Assembly: GCA_022736595.1 (NCBI GenBank)
Contig: DZDC01000083.1
Location: 1-9,934 of the forward strand
Direction: 5' to 3'
Source of the DNA: Draconibacterium orientale
GTDB lineage: Bacteria > Bacteroidota > Bacteroidia > Bacteroidales > UBA1556
DNA length: 9,934 nucleotides
Each line of letters starts with the position of its first letter. Position 1 is the first letter of the stretch. The position numbers and the translations under genes are program-made. The notes under the pieces are model-generated. The model saw nothing but the letters and a program-made list of their open reading frames with translations. It was not told the origin of the DNA and searched no databases. Below, piece after piece: positions 1-7,139 of the stretch.

Positions 1-252
1 ATTATTTGAGGCGTCAAAAGTAAGAAATCCGCGCATTTCTTTTAAGGAATTTGACATATTAAAATAAGAGGCTGCAAAGCCCCATTTTAGGTCTTTTGCA
101 AATTTGTATTCATAATCCAAATCCAAACCCAACTCTTTTCCATATTCAATTTTATTTCCAGCTTGATCCAATAGATTGGTGTAAACACGAGTAGCTAAAT
201 GGGGCAAAAACACATCAAAACTCCATGCGTTCTTATCAATTGGGTTAGGTTA
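1..252 (-). pseudogene. 3' remnant of an outer-membrane beta-barrel protein gene (alginate-export-like porin), 5' part lost
   Basis: Read on the minus strand, 249 down to 1 is an open frame that runs off the left edge and reads like protein. It contains the stretches NAWSFDVFLPHLATRVY, ELGLDLDYEYKFAKDLKWGF and AASYFNMSNSLKEMRGF. The alternating aromatic/polar pattern and the strand, turn, strand rhythm (DLDYEYKF, AKDLKW, GFAASYF) are typical of late strands of Bacteroidota outer-membrane barrels, most like alginate-export-type porins. Going upstream, the frame is broken by TAA at 250-252, TGA at 262-264 and TAA at 325-327. No start codon precedes the conserved stretch; the first in-frame ATG is near position 57. 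A neighbouring frame, readable from about 307, does not clearly continue the barrel. I infer a 5'-truncated or frameshifted gene, though an assembly error is possible. The family assignment is by pattern only; coding character is more certain than identity. Confidence 0.5.
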
Positions 253-411
253 ATTTGAGGATCAGGGTTCGTCCTCAAAATACCAATGAAAGCTTTGCAA
301 AACATCATCTCGGTAAAGATTGGCTTACCAAAATAAAATTGTATGTTTGCTTTCTAAAGCATAATATGTAACCCATTATAAAACAACAGATTCAACATTA
401 AACCTCTCTTT
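253..411. other. Non-coding leader region of the CoA-ligase operon
   Basis: No convincing gene lies here. The minus strand is broken by stops in the frame of the neighbouring barrel remnant, and the plus strand shows no start with a sustained frame. It contains the candidate promoter at 320-349, then about 60 nt of A/T-rich untranslated leader before the ATG at 412. No rho-independent hairpin or riboswitch-like structure was recognised. Confidence 0.5.
320..349 (+). promoter_or_regulatory. Candidate Bacteroidota-type promoter (TTG - 19 nt - TATGTTTG) for the CoA-ligase operon
   Basis: TTG at 320-322 (TTGG to 323) is followed about 19 nt later by TATGTTTG at 342-349. This fits the phylum's -33 TTG / -7 TAnnTTTG consensus in both sequence and spacing. 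It predicts a transcript start near 355-357 and a leader of about 55 nt before the ATG at 412. It is the best promoter match in the window. Assignment is by consensus only. Confidence 0.5.
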
Positions 412-2469
412 ATGATACATCCAAAGCTCATCAAGCCTGCTAGTATTGCCGTCATTGGCGCCTCCAACAACATCAACAAACCGGGAGGAAAAATCTTAAA
501 AAACTTGATTGATGGTAAGTACACTGGCCAATTATATGTCATGAATATGAATGAAGCTGAAGTGCAAGGCATCAAAAGCTATCAAAATATAAATGACCTA
601 CCTCAGGTTGATTTGGCCATCATTGCTATTGCAGCCAAACATAGCCCCGAAGTTGTGCGGGTATTGACCCAAGAAAAAGGTACCAAAGGATTTATTATCA
701 TTAGTGCAGGTTTTAGTGAAGAAAGTGAACAAGGACGAGCTTTAGAGCAACTCATTGTTCATTATATTGATGCCGTTGGTGGTACCTTGGTTGGGCCCAA
801 TTGCACTGGAATCATGAACTCACATCATCATAGTATCTTCACCGAGCCCATTCCACGACTCGATGCTCAAGGCATAGATTTCATAAGTGGTTCGGGAGCT
901 ACGGCTTGTTTTATTTTAGAATCAGGCATTCCGAAAGGATTAAGTTTTTCGTCGGTTTATACCGTTGGAAACTCTGCACAAATAGGTGTTGAAGAGCTTC
1001 TTGAATTTATGGATGAAACCTATGAAGCAGGAAAAAGCTCCAAGGTAAAACTTCTTTATATCGAACACATTTCAAAACCCGCAAAGCTTTTAAAACATGC
1101 TTCATCGCTGATTCGTAAAGGCTGTAAGATTGCAGCCATCAAAGCAGGAGCATCAGAGGCAGGCAGCCGAGCAGCCAGCTCACACACAGGAGCCTTAGCT
1201 AGTTCTGATTTAGCAGTAGATTCATTATTCAAAAAAGCTGGCATTGTAAGATGTTACGGAAGAGAAGAATTAATGAATGTGGCAGCAGTATTTCTACATC
1301 CTGAATTGCAAGGAAATAGAATCGCTATTATCACCCACGCAGGGGGACCAGCAGTAATGCTCACCGATGCTTTGAGCGAAGGCGGCATGCAAGTTCCTCA
1401 TATTGAAGGTGAGGTAGCCGACGAGCTTCTAAACCACTTATTTCCAGGATCCTCAATTCATAACCCCATTGACTTTTTAGCCACAGGCACAGCAGCTCAG
1501 TTGGGAACCATCATCGACTATGTTGACAATCGCATGCCTGAAATTGATGCCATGGTGGTCATCTTTGGCACGCCTGGGTTGTTCCGCATTTTTGATGTTT
1601 ACGAGCTTTTGAACGAAAAAATGAAAACCAGTAAAAAGCCCATATATCCAGTGCTACCCAGTACTTTAACGGCAAAAGATGAGGTGAATGATTTCTTATC
1701 CAAAGGACGTATCAATTTCCCTGATGAAGTGAATTTAGGTAGAGCCCTTGCTAAAGTTTATAATTCTCCCAAACCTGCAGCAGAAAAATTGGTATTGCCC
1801 GAAATGGATGTAAAAGCCATTCGCAACATTATAGACAATGCTGAAAACGGATATTTATCCCCTGAAAATGTTCAAGAGCTTTTGGATGCAGCAAGAATAT
1901 TTAGAGCTGGAGAGGCTGTGGTAAACTCCGCAGAGGATGCCGTAAAAGCAGCTCAAATGCTTGGCTATCCTGTGGTTATGAAAGTTGTAGGCCCAGTTCA
2001 CAAATCGGATGTGGGGGGCGTTGTGCTCAATGTAAAAACCGATGAGCAGGCTCTTATGGAATTTGAACGAATGATAAAAATTAAAGACACCACCTCTATC
2101 CTTTTGCAACCCATGCTCAGTGGCATAGAGCTTTTTGCCGGTGCTAAAAAGGAGGATAAGTTTGGCCAGATGGTTTTATGCGGAATGGGAGGCATTTTTA
2201 TCGAAGTTCTCAAGGATTTCAGTGCTTCGTTAGCTCCATTTGAAAAGAAAGAAGCCTTAGAAATGATACATAAACTTAAAAGTTATAAAATACTTGAAGG
2301 CGTTCGTGGTCAAAAAGGCGTGAATCAAGATGCCTTTGCAGAAGCCATTTACCGCTTAGCTGCATTGGTGCATTTGACTCCCGAAATTGCAGAAATGGAT
2401 CTCAATCCACTTTTAGGAAGCCCTGAAAAAGTAGTTGCTGTGGATGCTCGAATTAGAATTGAAAAATAA
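412..2469 (+). CDS. Acetate/acyl-CoA ligase (ADP-forming), fused alpha and beta subunits
   Basis: Predicted cytosolic enzyme interconverting acyl-CoA + ADP + Pi with free acid + CoA + ATP, giving substrate-level phosphorylation when run toward acetate. The 685-residue chain has the fused order of the NDP-forming acyl-CoA synthetase family. An N-terminal CoA-binding Rossmann domain spans about 5-130, with VIGASNN at 14-20 and VGPNCTG at 127-133. Succinyl-CoA-ligase-like domains span about 150-450, and a C-terminal ATP-grasp domain about 475-685. Two family histidines are present: His258 in SSHTGALASSD, matching the phosphorylated alpha-subunit histidine, and His530 in GPVHKSDVGGV, matching the beta-subunit relay histidine. 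GMGGIFIEVLKD (591-602) and EMDLNPLL (661-668) are the ATP-grasp end motifs. No C-terminal acetyltransferase domain is present, so it is not a Pat-type protein acetylase. The ATG at 412 gives the usual N-terminus. It is first of three tightly spaced genes. Exact substrate (acetate, propionate, branched acids) cannot be read from sequence. Confidence 0.93.
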   Translation: MIHPKLIKPASIAVIGASNNINKPGGKILKNLIDGKYTGQLYVMNMNEAEVQGIKSYQNINDLPQVDLAIIAIAAKHSPEVVRVLTQEKGTKGFIIISAGFSEESEQGRALEQLIVHYIDAVGGTLVGPNCTGIMNSHHHSIFTEPIPRLDAQGIDFISGSGATACFILESGIPKGLSFSSVYTVGNSAQIGVEELLEFMDETYEAGKSSKVKLLYIEHISKPAKLLKHASSLIRKGCKIAAIKAGASEAGSRAASSHTGALASSDLAVDSLFKKAGIVRCYGREELMNVAAVFLHPELQGNRIAIITHAGGPAVMLTDALSEGGMQVPHIEGEVADELLNHLFPGSSIHNPIDFLATGTAAQLGTIIDYVDNRMPEIDAMVVIFGTPGLFRIFDVYELLNEKMKTSKKPIYPVLPSTLTAKDEVNDFLSKGRINFPDEVNLGRALAKVYNSPKPAAEKLVLPEMDVKAIRNIIDNAENGYLSPENVQELLDAARIFRAGEAVVNSAEDAVKAAQMLGYPVVMKVVGPVHKSDVGGVVLNVKTDEQALMEFERMIKIKDTTSILLQPMLSGIELFAGAKKEDKFGQMVLCGMGGIFIEVLKDFSASLAPFEKKEALEMIHKLKSYKILEGVRGQKGVNQDAFAEAIYRLAALVHLTPEIAEMDLNPLLGSPEKVVAVDARIRIEK

Positions 2470-2476
2470 AACCAAA

Positions 2477-3001
2477 ATGATAAAAGAAGAAATTATTTTA
2501 AAAGCCGATGAGTTTTTGCAAGAACTTAACGAGAAAGCATTTGAAGACCTCCAGGCTCAAGTAGCTAAAACTCAACCTCATATTGTTGATTATGTGCTCT
2601 CTATGAGCGATCTTTTCGACGACGAAGAAGAGTATTTCAATAAATTCTACTACTTCTTTATGTTGATACATCGCTCGTTTTCAAATCGTTTTAGGTTTTT
2701 ACCTCAAATTAGTAAAGAGCAAATTAGCAAAACTGAAGAGCAGGATCAGGCCTGGTTTTTGAAGATTTCAGAACTTGCTCCCGAGGAAAGTGAAGAAGAA
2801 CTGGAATTAATGATAAAGAAGCATCCACAAAGAGTAATGATCGACTTTATTACTTTAGAACTTTTTGAAAGCGATGTGGACAGCTACGACGACATTCGAT
2901 TGGAAATGGACAATCAGATTTTCTTTTTGCTAATAAGCATTATTAATATCTACGAATTGGCTTTAACCCAATCGCAACCTCCTGTAAATAAAGCTGAATA
3001 G
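2477..3001 (+). CDS. Hypothetical acidic helical protein between CoA ligase and permease
   Basis: I do not recognise a family. The chain is 174 residues, soluble-looking, rich in Glu/Asp and predicted mostly helical. Features are a charged N-terminal helix (about 1-30), an acidic stretch LFDDEEEYF (46-54), an aromatic segment KFYYFFMLIHRSFSNRFRF (56-74), a second acidic block APEESEEELEL (101-111), and a hydrophobic C-terminal helix (about 147-163) before a polar tail. There is no signal peptide, lipobox, cysteine or catalytic motif. I chose the ATG at 2477, 7 nt after the ligase stop. An in-frame ATG at 2435 would add 14 residues and overlap the ligase by 35 nt, and the added residues look like shadow sequence. 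The permease starts 1 nt after its stop, so the three genes are probably co-transcribed and translationally coupled. A role linked to the CoA ligase or the permease is possible only by position. Confidence 0.8.
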   Translation: MIKEEIILKADEFLQELNEKAFEDLQAQVAKTQPHIVDYVLSMSDLFDDEEEYFNKFYYFFMLIHRSFSNRFRFLPQISKEQISKTEEQDQAWFLKISELAPEESEEELELMIKKHPQRVMIDFITLELFESDVDSYDDIRLEMDNQIFFLLISIINIYELALTQSQPPVNKAE

Positions 3002-3002
3002 T

Positions 3003-3851
3003 ATGCTGTATTTCTTTTTAAGTATTGGATTTTCGGTTAGTATTTTAGCTCTTTTTAGAAAGTTTGAGGCTTTAAAAATTGACAACCTCAGAGCGATCTG
3101 GATAAGTTATATTATTAGCATCGTATTAGCTTCCCTATCAAGCCTCCTTCTTTTTGGAGTACCACAAGCACCTCAACTTCATCATTTGCTCATGGCGGCA
3201 GTTCTTGGAATTAGCTTCTTTTTTGGTTTTAGAGCCATTGCTTTATGTTCTCAAAAAGTTAGCGTATCTGCCACCAGCATTGCCGGCAACATGTCGGTAG
3301 TCATTCCAGTATTTGTGGCTGCTCTTTTATATCACGAAAAGCTGAACCTATTACAATGGCTTGGTTTCACCCTTGCTTTTCCTGCAATTTATTTATTCTT
3401 TAAACAAAAAAACGGTTTTAACATAGGTTCAGGCCTTTGGATATATCCAGCTATATTATTAGTTATCAGTGGGTTTAACAATTCAGTAATGCGCCATGCT
3501 GAAAAATCTGAGGGGCTAGAAAATCCTATCTTTTTTCTTTCTATGATTTTAGTGGGAGCCTTCGTAAGCAGCAGTAGTTTTAATGTTGTAAATAAAAAAT
3601 TCATAAATTTCACAAAAAACGAATGGATTTATGGTGCGCTTTTAGGATTGCTCAATTTTGCCTCCAGCCTATTCTTTCTGCTTTGTTTAAAAGAGTTTGA
3701 AACGGCTATTTTCTTTCCAGTTTATAATCTTACCTACATCGGAATTGCCGCCGTTGTAGGTATCTGGGCATTTAAAGAAAAATACCATTGGTTAAATTAT
3801 ATGGGATTGGCTCTTGCAGCTATCGCTATTGCTCTGATGAATTGGAAATAA
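3003..3851 (+). CDS. EamA/DMT-superfamily permease, 10 membrane segments
   Basis: Inner-membrane protein of the drug/metabolite transporter superfamily, a fold used mainly to export amino acids, nucleosides and other small metabolites. The 282-residue chain shows about ten hydrophobic segments (near 1-18, 30-52, 61-80, 87-110, 115-133, 143-161, 174-192, 206-228, 233-256, 262-280), the usual length and count. It is built as two EamA repeats. Each ends in the typical run of small residues and proline, a short loop with a charged pair, and a last helix: IPVFVAALLYHEKLNLLQW near 101-119, and the matching FFPVYNLTYIGIAAVVGIW near 237-255 followed by FKEKYHW. The ATG at 3003 is 1 nt past the upstream stop. 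The substrate cannot be predicted. Its place behind the CoA ligase suggests, without proving, a link to metabolite export. No rho-independent terminator is evident downstream. Confidence 0.87.
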   Translation: MLYFFLSIGFSVSILALFRKFEALKIDNLRAIWISYIISIVLASLSSLLLFGVPQAPQLHHLLMAAVLGISFFFGFRAIALCSQKVSVSATSIAGNMSVVIPVFVAALLYHEKLNLLQWLGFTLAFPAIYLFFKQKNGFNIGSGLWIYPAILLVISGFNNSVMRHAEKSEGLENPIFFLSMILVGAFVSSSSFNVVNKKFINFTKNEWIYGALLGLLNFASSLFFLLCLKEFETAIFFPVYNLTYIGIAAVVGIWAFKEKYHWLNYMGLALAAIAIALMNWK

Positions 3852-3897
3852 ATTTTAATTTGTATCGTTTTATCCTATATTCTGAGCTATAAAAAAT

Positions 3898-3905
3898 TAC
3901 ATTTG
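3898..3905 (+). promoter_or_regulatory. Possible -7 box TACATTTG upstream of the lipoprotein gene
   Basis: TACATTTG matches TAnnTTTG exactly and lies in the 174-nt gap (3852-4025) between the permease and lipoprotein genes. No TTG/TTTG sits 17-23 nt upstream, so the match is incomplete. It would give a leader of over 100 nt. A second near-match, TAACCTTG at 3941-3948, would give a shorter leader and is an alternative. The gap otherwise contains an A-run directly before the start at 4026 and no gene. Confidence 0.28.
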
Positions 3906-4025
3906 AGAACCACATATCAAAAACCAAAATCTAAGATTTGTAACCTTGCAGCCTACGTAAATATTGACATTTGACTTTAATTACATACCTCCAAAATCCA
4001 TAATAACCACAAAAAAAAATAAACC

Positions 4026-4622
4026 ATGAAGAAGTTAATAAAACCCATAATTTTTATTGCCATAATGGCGATACTAAATTCTTGTGTTATCACTCAAGAG
4101 TTTGATTTTGAAAGTGATTTTAGTGGAAACTTTGCTTATACCATTGAGCTTGCGCAAATGGATGCTTACATGGGCAATGAGGATTCGACCGATTATTTTG
4201 CAAGTTTAAACAAGGATTCCATTATTCAAGCCTATTCAGCTGTTAAAGGCATTAGTAATGTGCAAGTTACCACCACAACTACATCTTATACAGTTAGATA
4301 TTCATTTAAAGATTTAGAATCCTTATCCCAATCGTTAAAACTCGAAGATAGAGGTATAGTTGACGAACAATACAAATACAAAAAGCGAAAATTTACTTAC
4401 GAAAATAAAGGATTTGAAAGCCAATCGGCTCAAAATGATAGCCTTATGGAAATGTATGAGTATATAAATATCATTTCGAAGTACCATTTTAAACAAGTGA
4501 TAAAAGAGAGCAATAAAGGAGAAGTGAGTGCTGATGGACATGGATTGTATATGGAGCAAAATATGAAGGAATTGATAAAGCCTAATCAACTCACCAATTT
4601 AGAAGTTTTATTTAAGAAATAA
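4026..4622 (+). CDS. Predicted lipoprotein of unknown function
   Basis: A 198-residue protein with a clear lipoprotein signal: Lys2 and Lys3, a hydrophobic core (about 7-17) and the lipobox LNSC with Cys20 as the acylated residue. It is therefore expected to be exported and membrane-anchored. The mature part opens with EFDFESDFSGNFAYTIELAQM, a 'DFSG...Y.I.L' pattern I associate with uncharacterised bacterial lipoproteins, but I cannot name a family. Other features are a threonine run (VTTTTTSYTV, 81-90) in a likely beta-strand region, a basic patch YKYKKRKF (116-123) and a helical C-terminal half. No catalytic motif is seen. The start is preceded by a long A-run (about 4011-4023), a typical Bacteroidota A-rich leader without Shine-Dalgarno. 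The next gene, a cytosolic YigZ-type protein, starts 1 nt after the stop, so the pair is probably co-transcribed, although the two act in different compartments. Confidence 0.8.
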   Translation: MKKLIKPIIFIAIMAILNSCVITQEFDFESDFSGNFAYTIELAQMDAYMGNEDSTDYFASLNKDSIIQAYSAVKGISNVQVTTTTTSYTVRYSFKDLESLSQSLKLEDRGIVDEQYKYKKRKFTYENKGFESQSAQNDSLMEMYEYINIISKYHFKQVIKESNKGEVSADGHGLYMEQNMKELIKPNQLTNLEVLFKK

Positions 4623-4623
4623 T

Positions 4624-5238
4624 ATGCTTTTTGAAGATACCTATCAAGAGATAGAACTCGCTGTTACAGGAATATACAAGGAGAAAGGCAGTAGGTTTAT
4701 TGCCATAGCAAAGCCTGTTTTCACTGAAGATGAAATTAAAACCGAACTCGAAAATTTACGAAAAGAGTACTTTGATGCTCGCCATCATTGCTATGCCTGG
4801 ATATTGAACCCCGACCAGTCGGCCCAACGCACCAACGACGATGGGGAGCCCGCAGGGACGGCTGGAAAGCCCATTCTCAATCAATTATTATCGCATCAAC
4901 TTACCAATATTTTAGTGGTGGTGGTTCGCTATTTTGGGGGAACAAAACTTGGTGTTTCTGGATTAATAAATGCTTATAAATCTGCTACTAAGGATGCACT
5001 TTCGCAAGCATTGATTAAAGAAAAATATCTTAAAGATTATTATCAATTCCACTTTGATTATCCGTTAATGAAGCCTGTAATGCGACTTTTAGAGGATCAT
5101 GATTTGCAGATGGAAGACCCCCAATTTGAGCTCGATTGTCGATTAAAAGTAGGTATCAGAAAATCGAAAATCGAATCGGTTTTAGCCAAAGCCAACGCAC
5201 TTTTTGGCTTACAGATTCAGTATCTCTACACTGCTTAA
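4624..5238 (+). CDS. yigZ: YigZ/IMPACT family protein (UPF0029 + DUF1949)
   Basis: A 204-residue cytosolic protein of the conserved YigZ/IMPACT family, whose biochemical role in bacteria is poorly defined. The eukaryotic relative IMPACT acts on the Gcn2/translation-stress pathway, and ribosome or RNA-related roles have been proposed for bacterial members. The N-terminal UPF0029 domain carries the family signatures DARHHCYAW (51-59), NDDGEPAGTAGKPIL (71-85) and VVVRYFGGTKLGVSGL (99-114). The C-terminal part (about 135-204) fits the DUF1949 ferredoxin-like domain. The length matches the family. The ATG at 4624 is 1 nt after the lipoprotein stop. One oddity is a local GC rise of about 72% across 4811-4860, encoding the NDDGEPAGTAG region, with codons such as GGG, CCC and ACG that are sparse elsewhere in this AT-rich window; the frame remains intact there. 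Confidence 0.93.
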   Translation: MLFEDTYQEIELAVTGIYKEKGSRFIAIAKPVFTEDEIKTELENLRKEYFDARHHCYAWILNPDQSAQRTNDDGEPAGTAGKPILNQLLSHQLTNILVVVVRYFGGTKLGVSGLINAYKSATKDALSQALIKEKYLKDYYQFHFDYPLMKPVMRLLEDHDLQMEDPQFELDCRLKVGIRKSKIESVLAKANALFGLQIQYLYTA

Positions 5239-5255
5239 CGGTAGCTGTAATTCAT

Positions 5256-5270
5256 TAGATTTGCAAATCT
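5256..5270 (+). promoter_or_regulatory. TAGATTTG -7 box overlapping a perfect 14-bp palindrome upstream of the ABC exporter
   Basis: TAGATTTG at 5256-5263 matches the Bacteroidota -7 consensus TAnnTTTG. It overlaps AGATTTGCAAATCT at 5257-5270, which equals its own reverse complement. The site lies 26-40 nt before the ATG at 5296, in the 57-nt gap after yigZ. No good -33 TTG is found at about 19 nt; only TTA at 5235-5237 is near. As RNA, the hairpin would have just a 5-bp A/T-rich stem, so a terminator is unlikely. A dimeric regulator's operator on the promoter is the more natural reading but is unproven. Confidence 0.4.
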
Positions 5271-5295
5271 TATTTACCATCAACATAACTTTATT

Positions 5296-7122
5296 ATGAA
5301 GGAATTTCTGAGACTCATTTCGTATATAAAACCCTATAAAAGATACGCTTTCCTTAATGTTTTTTTTAACGTTATGACCATTGTTTTCAGTATCTTTTCG
5401 TTGGCCATGATTATCCCTTTTCTCAAACTAATCGTGGGAGTTGAATCCTTGGTTGACAACGCTCCTCCCTTCGAACTTTTCAATAAAGACACTTGGATGC
5501 CCAATCTATATGTGTATATGAGTGATATGATTCAAAATACTGGCCCTCAACGAGTTTTATTAATCATAAGTATCGCCATCATCATTCTTTTCTTTCTAAA
5601 AAATCTATTTCGATATATGGCCTTATACATTTTGGCACCCTTACGAAATGGAGTTATTCGCGACTTAAGAAACCAGATTTATAGCAAAATCATAAGGCTA
5701 AATATGGGATTCTTTTCCAATCGCAAAAAGGGCGACATTATAGCACGAGCCACCAACGACGTTCAAGATGTGGAATGGACTATTATGGGATCTTTAGAAA
5801 TTCTTTTTCGCGACAGTATTACCGTAGTGGCTTTTATGGCAACCCTTTTTGTGATTAACGCCAAACTCACCATCATCATGCTCACGGTGCTCCCCATTGC
5901 TGGTTTTGTGATTGCAAAAATTGCCAAGTCGCTCCGTAAAAAATCACTTAAAGCCCTAAATATGAATGGAATACTCATGTCATATCTGGATGAAGGGATT
6001 AGTGGTTTGCGCATCATCAAGGCCTTTAACGCAGTAAAATACTCTGAAAATAAATTTAATAACCACAACTACAACTATTCCAAAGTGATGATTAGCGTTT
6101 TCAGACGCGAAGACCTTTCAGCACCCATTAGCGAGTTTTTTGGTATCATTGTAATGGCCGTGGTGCTGTGGTATGGAGGCAGCTTGATTTTGAAACAAGA
6201 AGGCACCATGGATGGCCCCACTTTTGTATTTTATATTACTTTATTTAGCCAAGTGATTCCATCTGTAAAATCCTTTAGCAGTGGTTACTATCGTATTCAA
6301 AAAGGAATTGCATCTGCGCAAAGAATTTGGGAATTGGTGGATGCACACAACCCAATTGTTGACAAAGAAAATGCCTTATCAAAAAAACAATTTGAATCCA
6401 ATATTGAATATCGTGATTTGCATTTTAGCTACGAAGATGACATTATTTTAAATCATATTAATCTAACCATTGAAAAAGGGAAAACCATTGCTATTGTGGG
6501 AGCTTCGGGAGCAGGAAAATCGACATTAGTGGACTTGCTTCCTCGTTTTTACGATCCTCAAGAAGGAAGTTTGATGATTGATGGTATTAATATTAAAGAT
6601 ATCTACATCAACGATTTGCGTTCGATGATGGGAATTGTAAACCAAGAATCCATTTTGTTTAACGATACTATTTTCAACAACATCGCATTTGGCAAACCCG
6701 AAGCTTCAGAGGCTGAAGTGATTGAAGCTGCCAAAGTTGCCAATGCCCACGAATTTATTCTGCAAACTCCAGAAGGTTACCAAACGCTGATTGGAGATCG
6801 GGGCAGCAAACTTTCAGGAGGTCAAAAGCAACGTATCAGTATTGCTAGGGCGGTGTTGAAAAATCCTCCCATTATGATTTTGGACGAAGCCACTTCGAGT
6901 TTAGATACCGAATCGGAACGTTTGGTGCAATTGGCTCTTGAAAACCTAATGAAAAATCGCACCTCCATCGTCATAGCACACCGCTTGTCCACCATTAAAA
7001 ATGCCGATGAAATAGTGGTTATGGATAAAGGATGCATTGTGGAACAAGGAAGTCATGAGGTCTTACTAGCTCAAAATGGAATTTACCGTAAACTTCACGA
7101 TTTGCAGTCTTTTGCCAAATAA
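5296..7122 (+). CDS. ABC exporter half-transporter, fused membrane and ATPase domains (MsbA-like)
   Basis: A 608-residue type IV ABC exporter subunit, expected to work as a homodimer in the inner membrane and to use ATP to export lipid or hydrophobic substrates. The membrane domain (about 1-330) has six segments near 17-40, 86-107, 170-188, 190-208, 276-298 and 305-325. The ATPase domain (about 370-605) is complete: A-loop Tyr379 (FSYED), Walker A VGASGAGKST (401-410), Q-loop Gln450, signature LSGGQ (506-510), Walker B IMILDE with Asp530 and Glu531, D-loop SSLD (534-537) and H-loop His562 (IAHRLST). No peptidase or extra N-terminal domain is present. MsbA-type lipid flippases and multidrug exporters share this architecture, so the substrate is not decided; MsbA-like is the usual label for this arrangement in Bacteroidota. 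It is followed after 17 nt by the hydrolase gene. Confidence 0.94.
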   Translation: MKEFLRLISYIKPYKRYAFLNVFFNVMTIVFSIFSLAMIIPFLKLIVGVESLVDNAPPFELFNKDTWMPNLYVYMSDMIQNTGPQRVLLIISIAIIILFFLKNLFRYMALYILAPLRNGVIRDLRNQIYSKIIRLNMGFFSNRKKGDIIARATNDVQDVEWTIMGSLEILFRDSITVVAFMATLFVINAKLTIIMLTVLPIAGFVIAKIAKSLRKKSLKALNMNGILMSYLDEGISGLRIIKAFNAVKYSENKFNNHNYNYSKVMISVFRREDLSAPISEFFGIIVMAVVLWYGGSLILKQEGTMDGPTFVFYITLFSQVIPSVKSFSSGYYRIQKGIASAQRIWELVDAHNPIVDKENALSKKQFESNIEYRDLHFSYEDDIILNHINLTIEKGKTIAIVGASGAGKSTLVDLLPRFYDPQEGSLMIDGINIKDIYINDLRSMMGIVNQESILFNDTIFNNIAFGKPEASEAEVIEAAKVANAHEFILQTPEGYQTLIGDRGSKLSGGQKQRISIARAVLKNPPIMILDEATSSLDTESERLVQLALENLMKNRTSIVIAHRLSTIKNADEIVVMDKGCIVEQGSHEVLLAQNGIYRKLHDLQSFAK

Positions 7123-7139
7123 TATTAAAATTTATACCC

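Noticed and set aside
354..575. 73-codon minus-strand open frame across the start of the CoA ligase
   Set aside because: It is mostly antisense to the conserved Rossmann domain, and its translation has no recognisable character and does not connect to the barrel remnant.
412..2469. Protein acetyltransferase (Pat) type acyl-CoA synthetase fusion
   Set aside because: The chain ends right after the ATP-grasp EMDLNPLL region. There is no GNAT domain, so a plain ADP-forming CoA ligase is the better call.
2435..2476. Earlier ATG for the 174-residue hypothetical protein, overlapping the CoA ligase
   Set aside because: The extra 14 residues are encoded within the conserved C-terminus of the ligase in another frame. 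The ATG at 2477 directly follows the ligase stop and matches the 1-7 nt spacing of the unit.
3852..4025. Possible small RNA or riboswitch in the gap before the lipoprotein gene
   Set aside because: No stable paired structure or known motif could be traced by eye; the segment is low-complexity A/T sequence.
4788..4979. 63-codon plus-strand open frame inside yigZ
   Set aside because: It overlaps the conserved YigZ motifs in another frame, and its length is explained by the local GC-rich patch, which removes stop codons.
5257..5275. Palindrome followed by T-rich bases as a rho-independent terminator for yigZ
   Set aside because: The hairpin would have only a 5-bp A/T-rich stem with a TGCA loop, and the following bases are not a proper T-tract; a promoter/operator reading fits better.
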